This document shows positions 1-9,967 of a DNA stretch of 64,000 nt, in pieces (position 1 is the first letter of the stretch; each line of letters begins with the position of its first letter). Source of the stretch: Alphaproteobacteria bacterium (GTDB lineage Bacteria > Pseudomonadota > Alphaproteobacteria > Micropepsales > Micropepsaceae); assembly GCA_016125165.1 (NCBI GenBank), contig WGMH01000004.1, positions 186,001 through 250,000 on the forward strand. The letters run 5' to 3'. The notes below the pieces were generated by a model. It made no database searches and was not told the origin of the DNA. It saw only the letters and a list, made by a program, of their open reading frames with translations. Position numbers and translations under genes: made by a program.

Positions 1-43
1 TGGGGCTTCCGAAATCGAACAGGAATTCGACGGTCTTCGTCAT
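1..43 (-). CDS. 2-hydroxychromene-2-carboxylate isomerase / DsbA-family protein (N-terminus only)
   Basis: Fourteen codons of a minus-strand gene run off the left edge. The start ATG overlaps the stop of the upstream SDR as TGATG, so the two are translationally coupled. The visible residues MTKTVEFLFDFGSP match the first beta strand of the thioredoxin-fold HCCA isomerase / DsbA group, where a FDFxSP motif carries the glutathione- or substrate-contacting Ser. The assignment rests only on this motif and on the common pairing of such genes with SDRs. Confidence 0.55.
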   Translation of the reverse strand, partial: MTKTVEFLFDFGSP

Positions 44-786
44 CACCATTTTTCTCCATAGGGTCGGATATCGAGTTCGAAAGTCCAGCCGTCGCGGGGC
101 TGGTTGTGCAGATACCAATAGGCATCGGCAATGGATTTGGGATCCATCAGCACATCGGCCGGAATGTTGGCGGCGGCTTCGGCGCCGCGCGCCGCCTTGA
201 TGCGATCGCGCACGAAGGCGGTATCGACTCCGGCATCGATGATGAGATGGGCGACATGAATGTTTTTCGGCCCAAGTTCGCGCGCCATGCTTTGCGCCAC
301 CGCTCTGAGACCGAACTTGGCGGAGGCAAACGCCGCATAGCCGATGCCGCCGCGCAAGGAAGCAGTCGCGCCGGTGAAAAGGATCGTGCCTTTGCCATGG
401 GGCAACATCAGGCGCGCGGCTTCGCGGCCCGTGAGAAAGCCCGCATAGCACGCCATCTCCCACACCTTTCGGAACACGCGCTCCGTGGTTTCGAGGATGG
501 GGAAATTCACATTGGCGCCGGGATTAAATACGCAGACTTCGAGCGGTGCATGCGCATTGGCTTCCTCAAGGAAGGCAACGACGTCTTCCTCCTTGCGGGC
601 ATCGAGCGCGCGCGCCTCGCATTTGCCGCCGCCGGATTCGATATCGCGTTTGAGCGCGGCGAGCTTGTCGGCGCTGCGCCGCCCGGCGAAGACGGTGTAG
701 CCCTCCGCCGCGAACCGTTTGGCGATGGCCGAACCGATATAGTCGCCCGCGCCGATCACGGCGCAAGTGGCATTCCGTGCCTGCAT
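43..786 (-). CDS. SDR-family oxidoreductase with Phe at the catalytic Tyr position
   Basis: Classical-length (247 aa) short-chain dehydrogenase/reductase, expected to be cytoplasmic and NAD(P)-dependent. The N-terminus has a modified dinucleotide loop (GAGDYIG, residues 12-18) and an RR pair after beta-2 (36-37) that would favour NADP. NPGA (88-91) replaces NNAG. The YxxxK site reads FASAK, so Phe153 replaces the catalytic Tyr while Lys157 stays. I recall a branch of SDRs that keeps this Phe and a downstream IHVAH stretch as here (176-180), so it may be a family trait, but classical proton relay is not expected. It is read divergently from an HxlR regulator and is probably its target; the substrate is unknown. 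Confidence 0.85.
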   Translation of the reverse strand: MQARNATCAVIGAGDYIGSAIAKRFAAEGYTVFAGRRSADKLAALKRDIESGGGKCEARALDARKEEDVVAFLEEANAHAPLEVCVFNPGANVNFPILETTERVFRKVWEMACYAGFLTGREAARLMLPHGKGTILFTGATASLRGGIGYAAFASAKFGLRAVAQSMARELGPKNIHVAHLIIDAGVDTAFVRDRIKAARGAEAAANIPADVLMDPKSIADAYWYLHNQPRDGWTFELDIRPYGEKW

Positions 787-807
787 CGCCCACCTCCATC
801 TTGTTTT

Positions 808-834
808 AAGACTAATAAGTCTTGTAATAAGACT
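808..834. promoter_or_regulatory. Inverted-repeat operator between the SDR and HxlR genes
   Basis: The 70-bp divergent gap is AT-rich, unlike its surroundings, and holds AAGACT (808-813), AATA, AGTCTT (818-823), a perfect 6-bp inverted repeat, followed by a third half-site AAGACT at 829-834. HxlR proteins bind such short dyads as dimers, often in their own divergent control region. I infer this is the operator of the adjacent HxlR protein, placed to control both genes. Confidence 0.6.
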
Positions 835-856
835 ATGTCAATGGCACGATCTGGCC

Positions 857-1372
857 ATGCGTTGGGACAATCTGAAGAAAGAGCACTGCTCCCTCGCCCG
901 CTCATTGAGCGTGCTGGGTGACCGCTGGACCTTGATGATCCTGCGCGATGCGTTCCTGCGCGTGCGCCGGTTCGAGGATTTCGAGCAAAGTCTGAAGATT
1001 GCCCGGCGCGTGCTCTCCGAGCGGCTGGCGCTCTTGGTGGACGAAGGCATCCTCGCCAAGGTGCCCTATCAGGAGCGGCCCACGCGCTACGAATACCGGC
1101 TGACCGAGAAGGGCCTAGACCTTTATCCCGTCATCATCTCGATGGTGCACTGGGGCGACAAGTACTACGCGGGCAAGGACGGCCCGCCGATGATCCACAC
1201 GCATGTTGCCTGCGGCCACGACTTCAAAAGTGTGATCACGTGTTCGGAATGCGGCGATCCGGTTCCGGCGCGCGACGTGCGGGTGCGCGCTAGCGCTACT
1301 CCCGCAAGCCGTAACCGCGCTCGAACAGCCGCCACACGACCACACCCAAAATCGCAACCATCGCGAGCGTGA
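857..1372 (+). CDS. HxlR-family winged-helix transcriptional regulator
   Basis: 171-aa protein starting at MRWDNLKKEHCSLARSL, typical of HxlR/MarR-like regulators: an N-terminal Cys (residue 11), then the winged helix with GDRWTLMILRDAF (recognition region) and the wing around RPTRYEYRLTEKG. I chose the ATG at 857 because upstream in-frame codons translate into the operator and show no family similarity. The CxxC near the end (TCSECG) is common in longer HxlR proteins. After about residue 144 the chain becomes a low-complexity Arg/Pro/Ser tail that overlaps the convergent permease gene by 77 bp, so the family's usual stop may have been lost. Likely represses or activates the divergent SDR in response to an electrophile or other ligand. 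Confidence 0.85.
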   Translation: MRWDNLKKEHCSLARSLSVLGDRWTLMILRDAFLRVRRFEDFEQSLKIARRVLSERLALLVDEGILAKVPYQERPTRYEYRLTEKGLDLYPVIISMVHWGDKYYAGKDGPPMIHTHVACGHDFKSVITCSECGDPVPARDVRVRASATPASRNRARTAATRPHPKSQPSRA

Positions 1373-2099
1373 GCAGCGCACCGAGCGGTTCGGGTGCTTC
1401 GTTGAAGCCGATCATGGAATGGCGAAGGCCATTGATGAAGTAGAAGAACGGATTGCCCCACGCGATCCAGCGCAGCCATTCGGGCAGCATCTGCACTGTG
1501 TTGAACACGCCGCCAACGAAGGTGAGCGGGGCGATGAAGAAAACGTTGAGCATGGTGAGCTGCTCGAAATTGTTGGCCCACAGCCCAACGATGATGCCGA
1601 GCAAACCGAAGATGATGGAAACCGAGGTAACCCAGAACAGGAACTCCAGGATACCGCTCATGGAGGTGGCGCCGAATGCCGCCCCGATCGCGAGGATGCC
1701 GACCGCCGTGACGATGGAGCGGAATACCGTCATCGCCAGCGATCCGATGATCATCTCAACGTAAGAGAGCGGCGCGACCAGCGTTTCCTCGATGTAGCGC
1801 AGGAAGCGCTGGAAATAGATCTGCGAGGTCGATTGCAGGAACGCCGCGTTGACAACGCTCATCATCAGGATGCCCGGCAGCACGAATTCGATGTAGCGGT
1901 GCCCGCCGATGGTGGAGATGCGCCCGCCCACGACATAGCCGAACACGAAGATGAACAGCAGCGCGGAAATCCACGGCGCCAGAAACGCCTGAATCGGCAC
2001 GCGCATCACGCGCGAATATTCACGGCGGATGATGGTGTAGAGGCCGATCCAGTTTATGCCGAGGCGCGGCAGCGGCGCGGAATTGTCGTTCGTCATCAT
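1296..2099 (-). CDS. ABC-2 type transporter permease (YadH/NodJ-like)
   Basis: 267-aa inner-membrane protein of the ABC-2 exporter family with about six hydrophobic segments. It carries the family pattern: a cytosolic N-terminus with REYSRVMR, VLPGILMM in TM2, and the late PEWLRWIAWGNPFFYFINGLR signature before the last helix. The start at 2099 overlaps the ATPase stop as ATGA; the next ATG at 2096 would give TGATG, and either is coupled. It forms a two-gene exporter with the ATPase upstream. The substrate is not evident; relatives export polysaccharides, lipids or drugs. Confidence 0.88.
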   Translation of the reverse strand: MMTNDNSAPLPRLGINWIGLYTIIRREYSRVMRVPIQAFLAPWISALLFIFVFGYVVGGRISTIGGHRYIEFVLPGILMMSVVNAAFLQSTSQIYFQRFLRYIEETLVAPLSYVEMIIGSLAMTVFRSIVTAVGILAIGAAFGATSMSGILEFLFWVTSVSIIFGLLGIIVGLWANNFEQLTMLNVFFIAPLTFVGGVFNTVQMLPEWLRWIAWGNPFFYFINGLRHSMIGFNEAPEPLGALLTLAMVAILGVVVWRLFERGYGLRE

Positions 2100-2848
2100 G
2101 CACCTGCCGCTGCGATATGGTCCGGCTCGGCGCCGGTCGCCATCAGATAGGCGTTTTCGAGCCCGCCAGCCGAACCAATGAATTCTGCCTTTGTGCCCTG
2201 TTTGGTGATCTTGCCGCCGGAGATGATGCCGATGGTGCGGCAGAGCCGCTCCACCTCTTCCAGATAGTGCGAGGTGAGCAGAATGGTTTTGCCTTCGGCG
2301 TTCAGTTCCAGCAGGTAGCGCCAAAGATCGCGTCGCAATTCCACGTCCACGCCCGCCGTCGGTTCATCGAGGATCAACAGCCTCGGATCGTGCACCAGCG
2401 CACGCGCCAGCACGACGCGGCGCTTGAGGCCGCCCGAAAGCTCACGAAACTGCTTCTTGGCATGGGGCACGAGATCGAACTTCTCGATCAGCATGTCCAC
2501 GCGCTCTTTGCGCTCGGCAGCGCGCAATCCGAAATAGCCGCCCATCCAATCGATGATCTGCGACACCGTGGCGAAAGTATCGACGTTGAACTCCTGCGGG
2601 GAAAGTCCGATCAGGCGGCGCGCTTCGCGATAATCCTTCACCGCGTCCACGCCGAAGATTTCGATCTTGCCGGATGTCGGCTTCGCGATGCCGGTTATGC
2701 AATGGATGGTCGTGGACTTGCCCGCGCCGTTCGGCCCGAGGAAGCCGAAGAAGTCGCCCTCCTGTATGGTGAGCGACAGATCGTTCACGGCTTTGGTGCC
2801 GCTACGATAGACCTTTTCGAGATGCGAAATGGAGACGGCGGGCGTCAT
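2096..2848 (-). CDS. ABC transporter ATP-binding protein (ABC-2 exporter, YadG-like)
   Basis: 250-aa nucleotide-binding subunit. Walker A is GPNGAGKST, the Q-loop lies in IGLSPQEFN, the signature is LSGGLKRR, Walker B with catalytic Glu is LLILDEPT, and the H-loop is LLTSHYLEE. This order and the DrrA/CcmA-like length are typical of ABC-2 exporters. It pairs with the following permease through a 4-base overlap and should power export across the inner membrane. Confidence 0.92.
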   Translation of the reverse strand: MTPAVSISHLEKVYRSGTKAVNDLSLTIQEGDFFGFLGPNGAGKSTTIHCITGIAKPTSGKIEIFGVDAVKDYREARRLIGLSPQEFNVDTFATVSQIIDWMGGYFGLRAAERKERVDMLIEKFDLVPHAKKQFRELSGGLKRRVVLARALVHDPRLLILDEPTAGVDVELRRDLWRYLLELNAEGKTILLTSHYLEEVERLCRTIGIISGGKITKQGTKAEFIGSAGGLENAYLMATGAEPDHIAAAGA

Positions 2849-2966
2849 GCGAATCCGGTTCCGTTGGAGGGATGCGCACTATAGCCATGCCCGATGCCGG
2901 GAAAAGCCTTAGTTGCAAGGGGAAATAGCACGCATTCTTGGCCGCCCCTTCGTGGGGAGGTGATTT

Positions 2967-3497
2967 CTACTTCGCGCGTTTGCGCAGAATCGGGCCGCCC
3001 CAGGTGTGCTCCGGCGGCAGGGGCGGCGGCGCCTCGGGGCGCAGCGGCCGGCCGGGATAGCCGCCGAGGCTGATAAGCCTGTCATAGAGAACAATGGCGC
3101 CCGCCATGCCCACATTGATGGAAAATCGCGTGGGGATCCTCACGGTGAATTTGCAAGCCTTCAGCGTTTCCGGCGCGAGCGAGAGGCGCTCGGCCCCAAA
3201 CACATAGGCCGCGCGCAGCGGGTGTTTGAAGCGCGGCAGCTCCACCGCATCGTCGGTGATCTCCACCCCTACCAGCTCGCAGCCCTGTGGTACGCGCATA
3301 TCTGCCACGGACTCGAATTGATAGAACGGCATCTGCCGGTCGGCGCGGGAGGTATCGGATTGCGCGTCCGAAAGTTTCACCTGCGCGTTCAGCGTGAAGA
3401 AGAAACTGGCGTTAAAGGCGTGGGATATGCGCAGCAGATTGCCAAGGTTCATGGGCTTTGAAACCCCGTCCATCCCCACTGCGAAATAGCCGCGCAT
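2967..3497 (-). CDS. TrmH/SpoU-family RNA methyltransferase
   Basis: 176-aa SPOUT methyltransferase. Motif 1 is seen as KPMNLGNLLRISHAF, motif 2 as VFGAERLSL and motif 3 as RIPTRFSINVGMAGAIVLYDRL, which together make the deep trefoil knot that binds S-adenosylmethionine and carries the catalytic Arg of motif 1. I start at MRGYFAVGMDG because upstream codons overlap the divergent asparaginase promoter region. It probably methylates a 2'-O-ribose of tRNA or rRNA, but motif 2 has Leu where most members have Gly, so the exact target cannot be named. Confidence 0.85.
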   Translation of the reverse strand: MRGYFAVGMDGVSKPMNLGNLLRISHAFNASFFFTLNAQVKLSDAQSDTSRADRQMPFYQFESVADMRVPQGCELVGVEITDDAVELPRFKHPLRAAYVFGAERLSLAPETLKACKFTVRIPTRFSINVGMAGAIVLYDRLISLGGYPGRPLRPEAPPPLPPEHTWGGPILRKRAK

Positions 3498-3567
3498 GCG
3501 CTTCACCCCCTGCCCTTGGCGCCCGCGTTGCTGTAAGCATCTGCTCCGCCAGACAAATGTTTCTATC

Positions 3568-4584
3568 ATGACCAATCCCGTCCTTGTCGAACTGACCCGT
3601 GGCCCGCTGGTGGAGAGCATCCACCGCGGCTCTTTCGCCATTGCCGATGCGGATGGGCGGCTAGTTGCTTCCATTGGCGATGTGAAATCGCCGGTCTATT
3701 CGCGCTCTTCCCTCAAGCCCATTCAGGCGCTGCCGCTGGTGGAATCCGGCGCTGCGGAAGCCTTCGGTCTATCGGATGAGGAAGTGGCGCTAGCCTGTGC
3801 TTCCCATTCCGCCGAACCCATGCACACCGATCGTGTGGCCAAATGGCTCGAACGCATCGGCTGCACGGTGGACGATCTGGCCTGCGGCGCGCACCCCATC
3901 CGCGACGAAGCCATCGCCGCGGACATGGTGCGAAAAGGCCTGAAACCTACGCGGCTGCACAACAACTGCTCCGGCAAGCACACGGGCTTTCTTACCGTGG
4001 CGCGGCACTGGGATATCGCCACCGCAGGCTATGAGAAGCACGATCATCCCGTGCAAAAAGCCGTTGCCGCCGCGCTCGCCGATCTGACCGGCATGAACGA
4101 CGATTTTCCGTGGGGCATCGATGGCTGCGCCGCACCGAACTTCGCCGTGCCGCTCGATGCGTTCGCCATGGCAATGGCGCGGATGGCATCGCCGGACAAA
4201 CTGCCACCGCAGCGCGCCACCGCCGCCAAACGCATCGTACGCGCGATGACGAAGTACCCGGAGCTCGTGGCCGGAACCGGCCGCGCATGCACCATCCTGA
4301 TGCGCGCGATGGACGGCGTTGCGGTGAAGACCGGTGCGGAAGGTTTTTTCATCGCCATCATACCATCGCGCGGGCTTGGCGTGGCGCTGAAAATCGACGA
4401 CGGCGCGGGCCGCGCTTCCGAATGCGTGATGGCGGCGATCCTCGAACGGCTTGGGCCATTGGGCAACAGCGAAGCCGCGCACGCTTATGCGCGCGGGCCG
4501 CTTCGAAACACCCGCGGCGAGATCGTCGGCGAAATGCGATCCGCCGGCGCACTCGAATCCATCAAATGGAGTGCGCTGGCCTAG
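3568..4584 (+). CDS. L-asparaginase of the Rhizobium ReAII type (Asparaginase_II family)
   Basis: 338-aa cytoplasmic enzyme hydrolysing L-asparagine to aspartate and ammonia, unrelated in fold to EcAII. Key residues known from the Rhizobium etli ReAII structure are all present, shifted by one or two: the SRSSLK motif gives Ser47 and Lys50, CASHSAEP gives Ser79, HNNCSGKH gives zinc ligands Cys134 and Lys137, and DGCAAP gives Cys187. The start at MTNPVL is preceded by a weak RBS; the longer in-frame start would overlap the divergent methyltransferase gene. Its stop overlaps that of the next, convergent gene at CTAG. Confidence 0.9.
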   Translation: MTNPVLVELTRGPLVESIHRGSFAIADADGRLVASIGDVKSPVYSRSSLKPIQALPLVESGAAEAFGLSDEEVALACASHSAEPMHTDRVAKWLERIGCTVDDLACGAHPIRDEAIAADMVRKGLKPTRLHNNCSGKHTGFLTVARHWDIATAGYEKHDHPVQKAVAAALADLTGMNDDFPWGIDGCAAPNFAVPLDAFAMAMARMASPDKLPPQRATAAKRIVRAMTKYPELVAGTGRACTILMRAMDGVAVKTGAEGFFIAIIPSRGLGVALKIDDGAGRASECVMAAILERLGPLGNSEAAHAYARGPLRNTRGEIVGEMRSAGALESIKWSALA

Positions 4585-4994
4585 CCGCCGGATTTTTCGG
4601 CTTTCGCCTTTTCCTTCGCATCCTTGTCGGCCTTTTCCATCTCCGGCGTGTAGGCCTCAACGGACTTCACCGCACAGCGCAAATGGCCAAAACCGGAATC
4701 ATGCGTAACGATGGTATCGCCCGCCGACATGCAGCTGAGCCGCGTGCTACCCGGCGAATCGACGCCGATGGTTTGCCGGAAGGTGAGCCCGCTGCATGGG
4801 GCCAGCAGTGTGACCTTGAACTTCTTGTGCAAATTGTCGGTGATGATCAGCGTCTTGTTATCGGGCGCCTTGAAATCGTTGATCTCGCCAACACGCAGGC
4901 AAACGCGTTCTTGCGGGGGCGGCATGTCGCCCGCCTTGGCAGGCAGAATCGCCAGAGTGGCCGTAGCGGCCGCCAGCCAGAAAGTCGTTTTCAT
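4581..4994 (-). CDS. Secreted DUF6491-like protein
   Basis: 137-aa protein with a Sec signal peptide (MKTTFWLAAATATLAILPAKAG, cleavage near residues 21-22). The mature part has the DUF6491-like pattern: an early Cys (VCLRVGEI), a central Cys (LAPCSGL) and a third (LSCMSAGD), which could form disulfides in the periplasm. It ends in a charged Lys/Glu tail, likely helical. The shorter start is chosen because it creates the signal peptide. Function unknown. Confidence 0.75.
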   Translation of the reverse strand: MKTTFWLAAATATLAILPAKAGDMPPPQERVCLRVGEINDFKAPDNKTLIITDNLHKKFKVTLLAPCSGLTFRQTIGVDSPGSTRLSCMSAGDTIVTHDSGFGHLRCAVKSVEAYTPEMEKADKDAKEKAKAEKSGG

Positions 4995-5167
4995 ATCCCA
5001 AACTCCCAGGTTTCCCCGAACGGGAAAGGAACCCCTCTCGCTCATAGTATAACCCGTTTGGGCGCATTTCGTTCATTACAGCCAGCTAACCGAACCGCCT
5101 TGGCTATCGCGGCATCCTTTGCGTAATCTCGCGCCCGCACACCATTCAAAGCCGAGAGGAAAACGCC

Positions 5168-6169
5168 ATGAAAGCCGTTCTTTGCAAGGAATTCGGACCG
5201 CCCGAGAGCCTCGTGCTCGGCGACGCACCCAGCCCCAAGCCCGGCAAGGGCCAGGTCGTCGTTTCCGTGAAATCCTGCGGCGTGAACTTCCCGGACGTGC
5301 TCATCATCGAGAACAAATATCAGTTCAAGCCGCCGCTGCCCTTTTCGCCCGGCGCCGAAGTTGCCGGCGTTGTGAAAGAAGTCGGCGAAGGCGTGACCAG
5401 CGCCAAGCCCGGCGACCGCGTGATCGCCTCCACGGGCTGGAACGGCATGGCAGAGGAAGTTGTGGCCGATGCTGCCAAACTGATTTCCATGCCCGATGCG
5501 ATGGATTTCGATACCGGCGCGGGCCTCGTGCTGACCTATGGCACCTCGCACTACGCGCTGAAGGATCGCGCCTATCTGAAGCCGGGCGAAAATCTTGTGG
5601 TGCTGGGTGCGGCGGGCGGCGTTGGCCTGGCTGCTGTCGAAATCGGCAAGGCGATGGGCGCGCGCGTGGTGGCGGGCGCTTCCTCGCAGGAAAAAGTCGA
5701 TCTCGCCATGAAGCATGGCGCCGATGACGGCTTCGTCTATCCCACAGGCTCGCTTTCGCGCGATCAGCAGAAAGAGCTTTCCGAGGTGATCAAGGCCAAG
5801 ACCGGCGGCAAGGGCGCGGATGTTCTCTACGACCCTGTTGGCGCCGACTATGCCGAACCCGCGCTGCGCGCCATGAACTGGGACGGCCGCTATCTCGTGA
5901 TCGGCTTCGCAGCCGGCGAAATTCCGCGCGTGCCGCTGAACCTGACGCTTCTGAAGAGCTGCCAGATCGTTGGCGTGTTCTGGGGTGCATTCACTGCGCG
6001 CGAACCGAAGAAGAATCATGAAAACCTTGCCGAACTGGTGCGCTGGATCGCGGAAGGCAAGATAAAGCCCTACATCAGCGCCCGGTTTCCGCTGGCGCGC
6101 GCGGGCGAGGCCATCCGTATGCTGGCCGACCGCAAGGCGCTGGGCAAAGTTGTAGTGACCGTTCCGTGA
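5168..6169 (+). CDS. NADPH:quinone oxidoreductase-type zinc-free MDR
   Basis: 333-aa medium-chain dehydrogenase/reductase. The N-terminal catalytic domain (NFPDVLIIENKYQ, FSPGAEVAG) lacks the zinc-binding Cys/His residues of alcohol dehydrogenases; the Rossmann domain has GAAGGVGLAAVEIGKAMGARV (about residues 144-164) for NADPH. This is the pattern of quinone or enone reductases. An RBS (GAGAGGAAA) precedes the ATG. It stands alone between a convergent gene and DUF1003; the physiological acceptor is unknown. Confidence 0.88.
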   Translation: MKAVLCKEFGPPESLVLGDAPSPKPGKGQVVVSVKSCGVNFPDVLIIENKYQFKPPLPFSPGAEVAGVVKEVGEGVTSAKPGDRVIASTGWNGMAEEVVADAAKLISMPDAMDFDTGAGLVLTYGTSHYALKDRAYLKPGENLVVLGAAGGVGLAAVEIGKAMGARVVAGASSQEKVDLAMKHGADDGFVYPTGSLSRDQQKELSEVIKAKTGGKGADVLYDPVGADYAEPALRAMNWDGRYLVIGFAAGEIPRVPLNLTLLKSCQIVGVFWGAFTAREPKKNHENLAELVRWIAEGKIKPYISARFPLARAGEAIRMLADRKALGKVVVTVP

Positions 6170-6185
6170 TGGGCAGAAGGGTCGC

Positions 6186-6902
6186 ATGAGCACGCATATG
6201 CACAACCATCCAACGCGCCATTGCGAAGTGTGCGGGCAGGACAAGCCCGCCGCCGACACAATGGCAGCCGTTCTCGTGCGACCCAATGTTGCCGATATCA
6301 TCCGCAAGCGGAAACCGGACTGGACCACCGAAGGCTATATCTGCAATTCGTGCCTCAACAATTTCCGCACGGATTTTGTGCGCGAACAGATGGAGAAGGA
6401 TCGCGGCGAACTTTCGAAGCTGGAATCCGAAGTCGTAAGGAGCATTCAGGAAAGCCAGCTGATTGCCGAAAACCTGAACAAGGAGTTCGACCGCAACCTC
6501 TCCTTCGGCGACAAGGTAGCCGACCGGGTGGCCGCGTTCGGCGGCAGCTGGAAGTTCATCGGGCTCTTTGCCGGTGTGCTGCTGATCTGGGTGTTCATCA
6601 ACACGGTGATACTGCTGACGCGGGCGTTCGATCCCTACCCCTTCATTCTGCTCAACCTGTTCCTGTCCATGCTGGCGGCGATTCAGGCTCCCGTCATCAT
6701 GATGAGCCAGAACAGGCAGGAGGAGCGCGACCGGCTGCGCGCGGAAAACGACTATCAGGTGAATCTGAAAGCCGAGCTGGAAGTGCGCGCGTTGAGCGAA
6801 AAGATCGACCAGCTTCTGCATCACCAATGGACACGCCTTCTGGAAATCCAGCAGGTGCAAATGGAAATGCTGCAGGATCTCGCGGGGAAAGCACAGAAAT
6901 GA
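6186..6902 (+). CDS. DUF1003 membrane protein with N-terminal zinc-ribbon-like CxxC pairs
   Basis: 238 aa. The N-terminus has CxxC at 13-16 and 53-56, a likely zinc ribbon, followed by a charged helix and the DUF1003 core: FGDKVADRVAAFGGSWKFI, then two transmembrane helices separated by FDPYPFILLNLFLSMLAAIQAPVIMMSQNRQ. The C-terminus is a long predicted coiled coil. DUF1003 proteins are inner-membrane proteins of unknown role. It begins 16 bases after the oxidoreductase and overlaps the next gene by ATGA, so the three are probably one transcript. Confidence 0.88.
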   Translation: MSTHMHNHPTRHCEVCGQDKPAADTMAAVLVRPNVADIIRKRKPDWTTEGYICNSCLNNFRTDFVREQMEKDRGELSKLESEVVRSIQESQLIAENLNKEFDRNLSFGDKVADRVAAFGGSWKFIGLFAGVLLIWVFINTVILLTRAFDPYPFILLNLFLSMLAAIQAPVIMMSQNRQEERDRLRAENDYQVNLKAELEVRALSEKIDQLLHHQWTRLLEIQQVQMEMLQDLAGKAQK

Positions 6903-7681
6903 TCCGTGCGGTGCGGCGTGCCCGGGGGATTGCGCTTGTTGCTGCCTTCTTCGCCGCTGGACCCGCACGCGCGGCGGACTACACCGGCGTCCACACCGTC
7001 GGCATCATAGTGGCGTTGGGCGATGTGTTTACGCGATCGATGGACGCCCGGTTCTCCGCCTATGACCTTGCCGAGCGCGTGCCAGTGAGCGGCTGGGACA
7101 TAGACGAACAGATGGGCGATACCGTAGCCGAAACCATTTACGGACGGTTTGCCATCAAGGCCGTGAACTATGGGGCCACCGAATTCCATGCCGTGGGCAG
7201 CGACGGCCGCGACACGCGCGACAGCATCGAAATGCTGGTGCGCGGCATGCCCGCAAGCAATGCCGTGGACGCCTATGTGATCGTGCACAAGATCGCCGCG
7301 CAGAGCGCGCGCGAGGACGCAAAGCTGCGCGGCCTCGGCGTTCATTGCCGCGACTTCGTCTGGCAGGGTGTGAGCTGTGACGTCTATGCCTTCTATGCGG
7401 TTACCATTGCCGATGCGCGCGACGGCCATGTGATCGCAACTTCGCCCGCGCGCCTGCCAAAAGCGGAAGACGGCTCCGAAGAGCCGGTGCGAACCGATCC
7501 GAGCGGCGAATGGACGGGGCCGTTCGTCGCCGATGGAGCGCAGGAGATTGCGCCTTATCGCGCCGGATTGTTTTCGCTCCTGCGCGACAGCCTGCCGGTG
7601 GCGCTGGCGGGATTAGAGCTTCCAACATCGCCAACGCTGGTGCCGGCGACGCCACCCCCTTCACAAACGCCCACGCAATAA
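6899..7681 (+). CDS. Uncharacterised secreted protein
   Basis: 260-aa protein starting within the stop of the DUF1003 gene (ATGA), so co-translated with it. It has a Sec-type signal (MIRAVRRARGIALVAAFFAAGPARA) and a mature alpha/beta-looking domain, with two Cys (HCRDF and VSCDVY) about 11 residues apart that could pair in the periplasm, and a Pro/Thr-rich tail. I do not recognise the family. The link to DUF1003 suggests a shared envelope role, but that is inference. Confidence 0.75.
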   Translation: MIRAVRRARGIALVAAFFAAGPARAADYTGVHTVGIIVALGDVFTRSMDARFSAYDLAERVPVSGWDIDEQMGDTVAETIYGRFAIKAVNYGATEFHAVGSDGRDTRDSIEMLVRGMPASNAVDAYVIVHKIAAQSAREDAKLRGLGVHCRDFVWQGVSCDVYAFYAVTIADARDGHVIATSPARLPKAEDGSEEPVRTDPSGEWTGPFVADGAQEIAPYRAGLFSLLRDSLPVALAGLELPTSPTLVPATPPPSQTPTQ

Positions 7682-7714
7682 CCACATAGGGACTCTCGCG
7701 GGGAGGAAACACGC

Positions 7715-7966
7715 ATGTCCGTTCTTGGCTGGATTCTTTTCGGGCTCATCACCGGCTTCATCGCCAACAAGGTCGTTCGGGGCCGCGGCGAAGGCTGCAT
7801 CGTGAATGTGGCGCTGGGCCTTGTGGGCGCGGTCGTGGGCGGGCTTCTGTTCTCGCTCCTCGGTGAACCGATCTTCTGGCATTTCAGTCTGAAGAGCATG
7901 TTCGTCGCCATCCTCGGCGCGGTGATCGTGCTCTACGGTTATCACGCGATCACGGACAGGCGTTGA
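7715..7966 (+). CDS. GlsB/YeaQ/YmgE-family stress-response membrane protein
   Basis: 83-aa hydrophobic protein of the transglycosylase-associated (Tag) family: three membrane segments with glycine-zipper character (LGWILFGLITGFIANKVV, ALGLVGAVVGGLLFSLLG, MFVAILGAVIVLYGY). Members are small inner-membrane proteins often raised in stress; the biochemical role is not known. A good RBS (GGGGAGGAAA) precedes the ATG. It ends three bases from the convergent thiC stop. Confidence 0.88.
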   Translation: MSVLGWILFGLITGFIANKVVRGRGEGCIVNVALGLVGAVVGGLLFSLLGEPIFWHFSLKSMFVAILGAVIVLYGYHAITDRR

Positions 7967-7969
7967 GGC

Positions 7970-9907
<1,938 letters not shown>

Positions 9908-9913
9908 GGGCAA

Positions 9914-9942
9914 TTCATCGTGGGACGCCTTGAGCAAGTCAA
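9914..9942 (-). promoter_or_regulatory. Putative thiC promoter
   Basis: On the minus strand, TTGACT (9942-9937), 17 bases, then GATGAA (9919-9914). The predicted start of transcription falls at about 9907, exactly where the riboswitch P1 stem begins, which supports the call despite a weak -10. Confidence 0.5.
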
Positions 9943-9967
9943 GACGGAACCGGCTAAGCTGGCGGCG

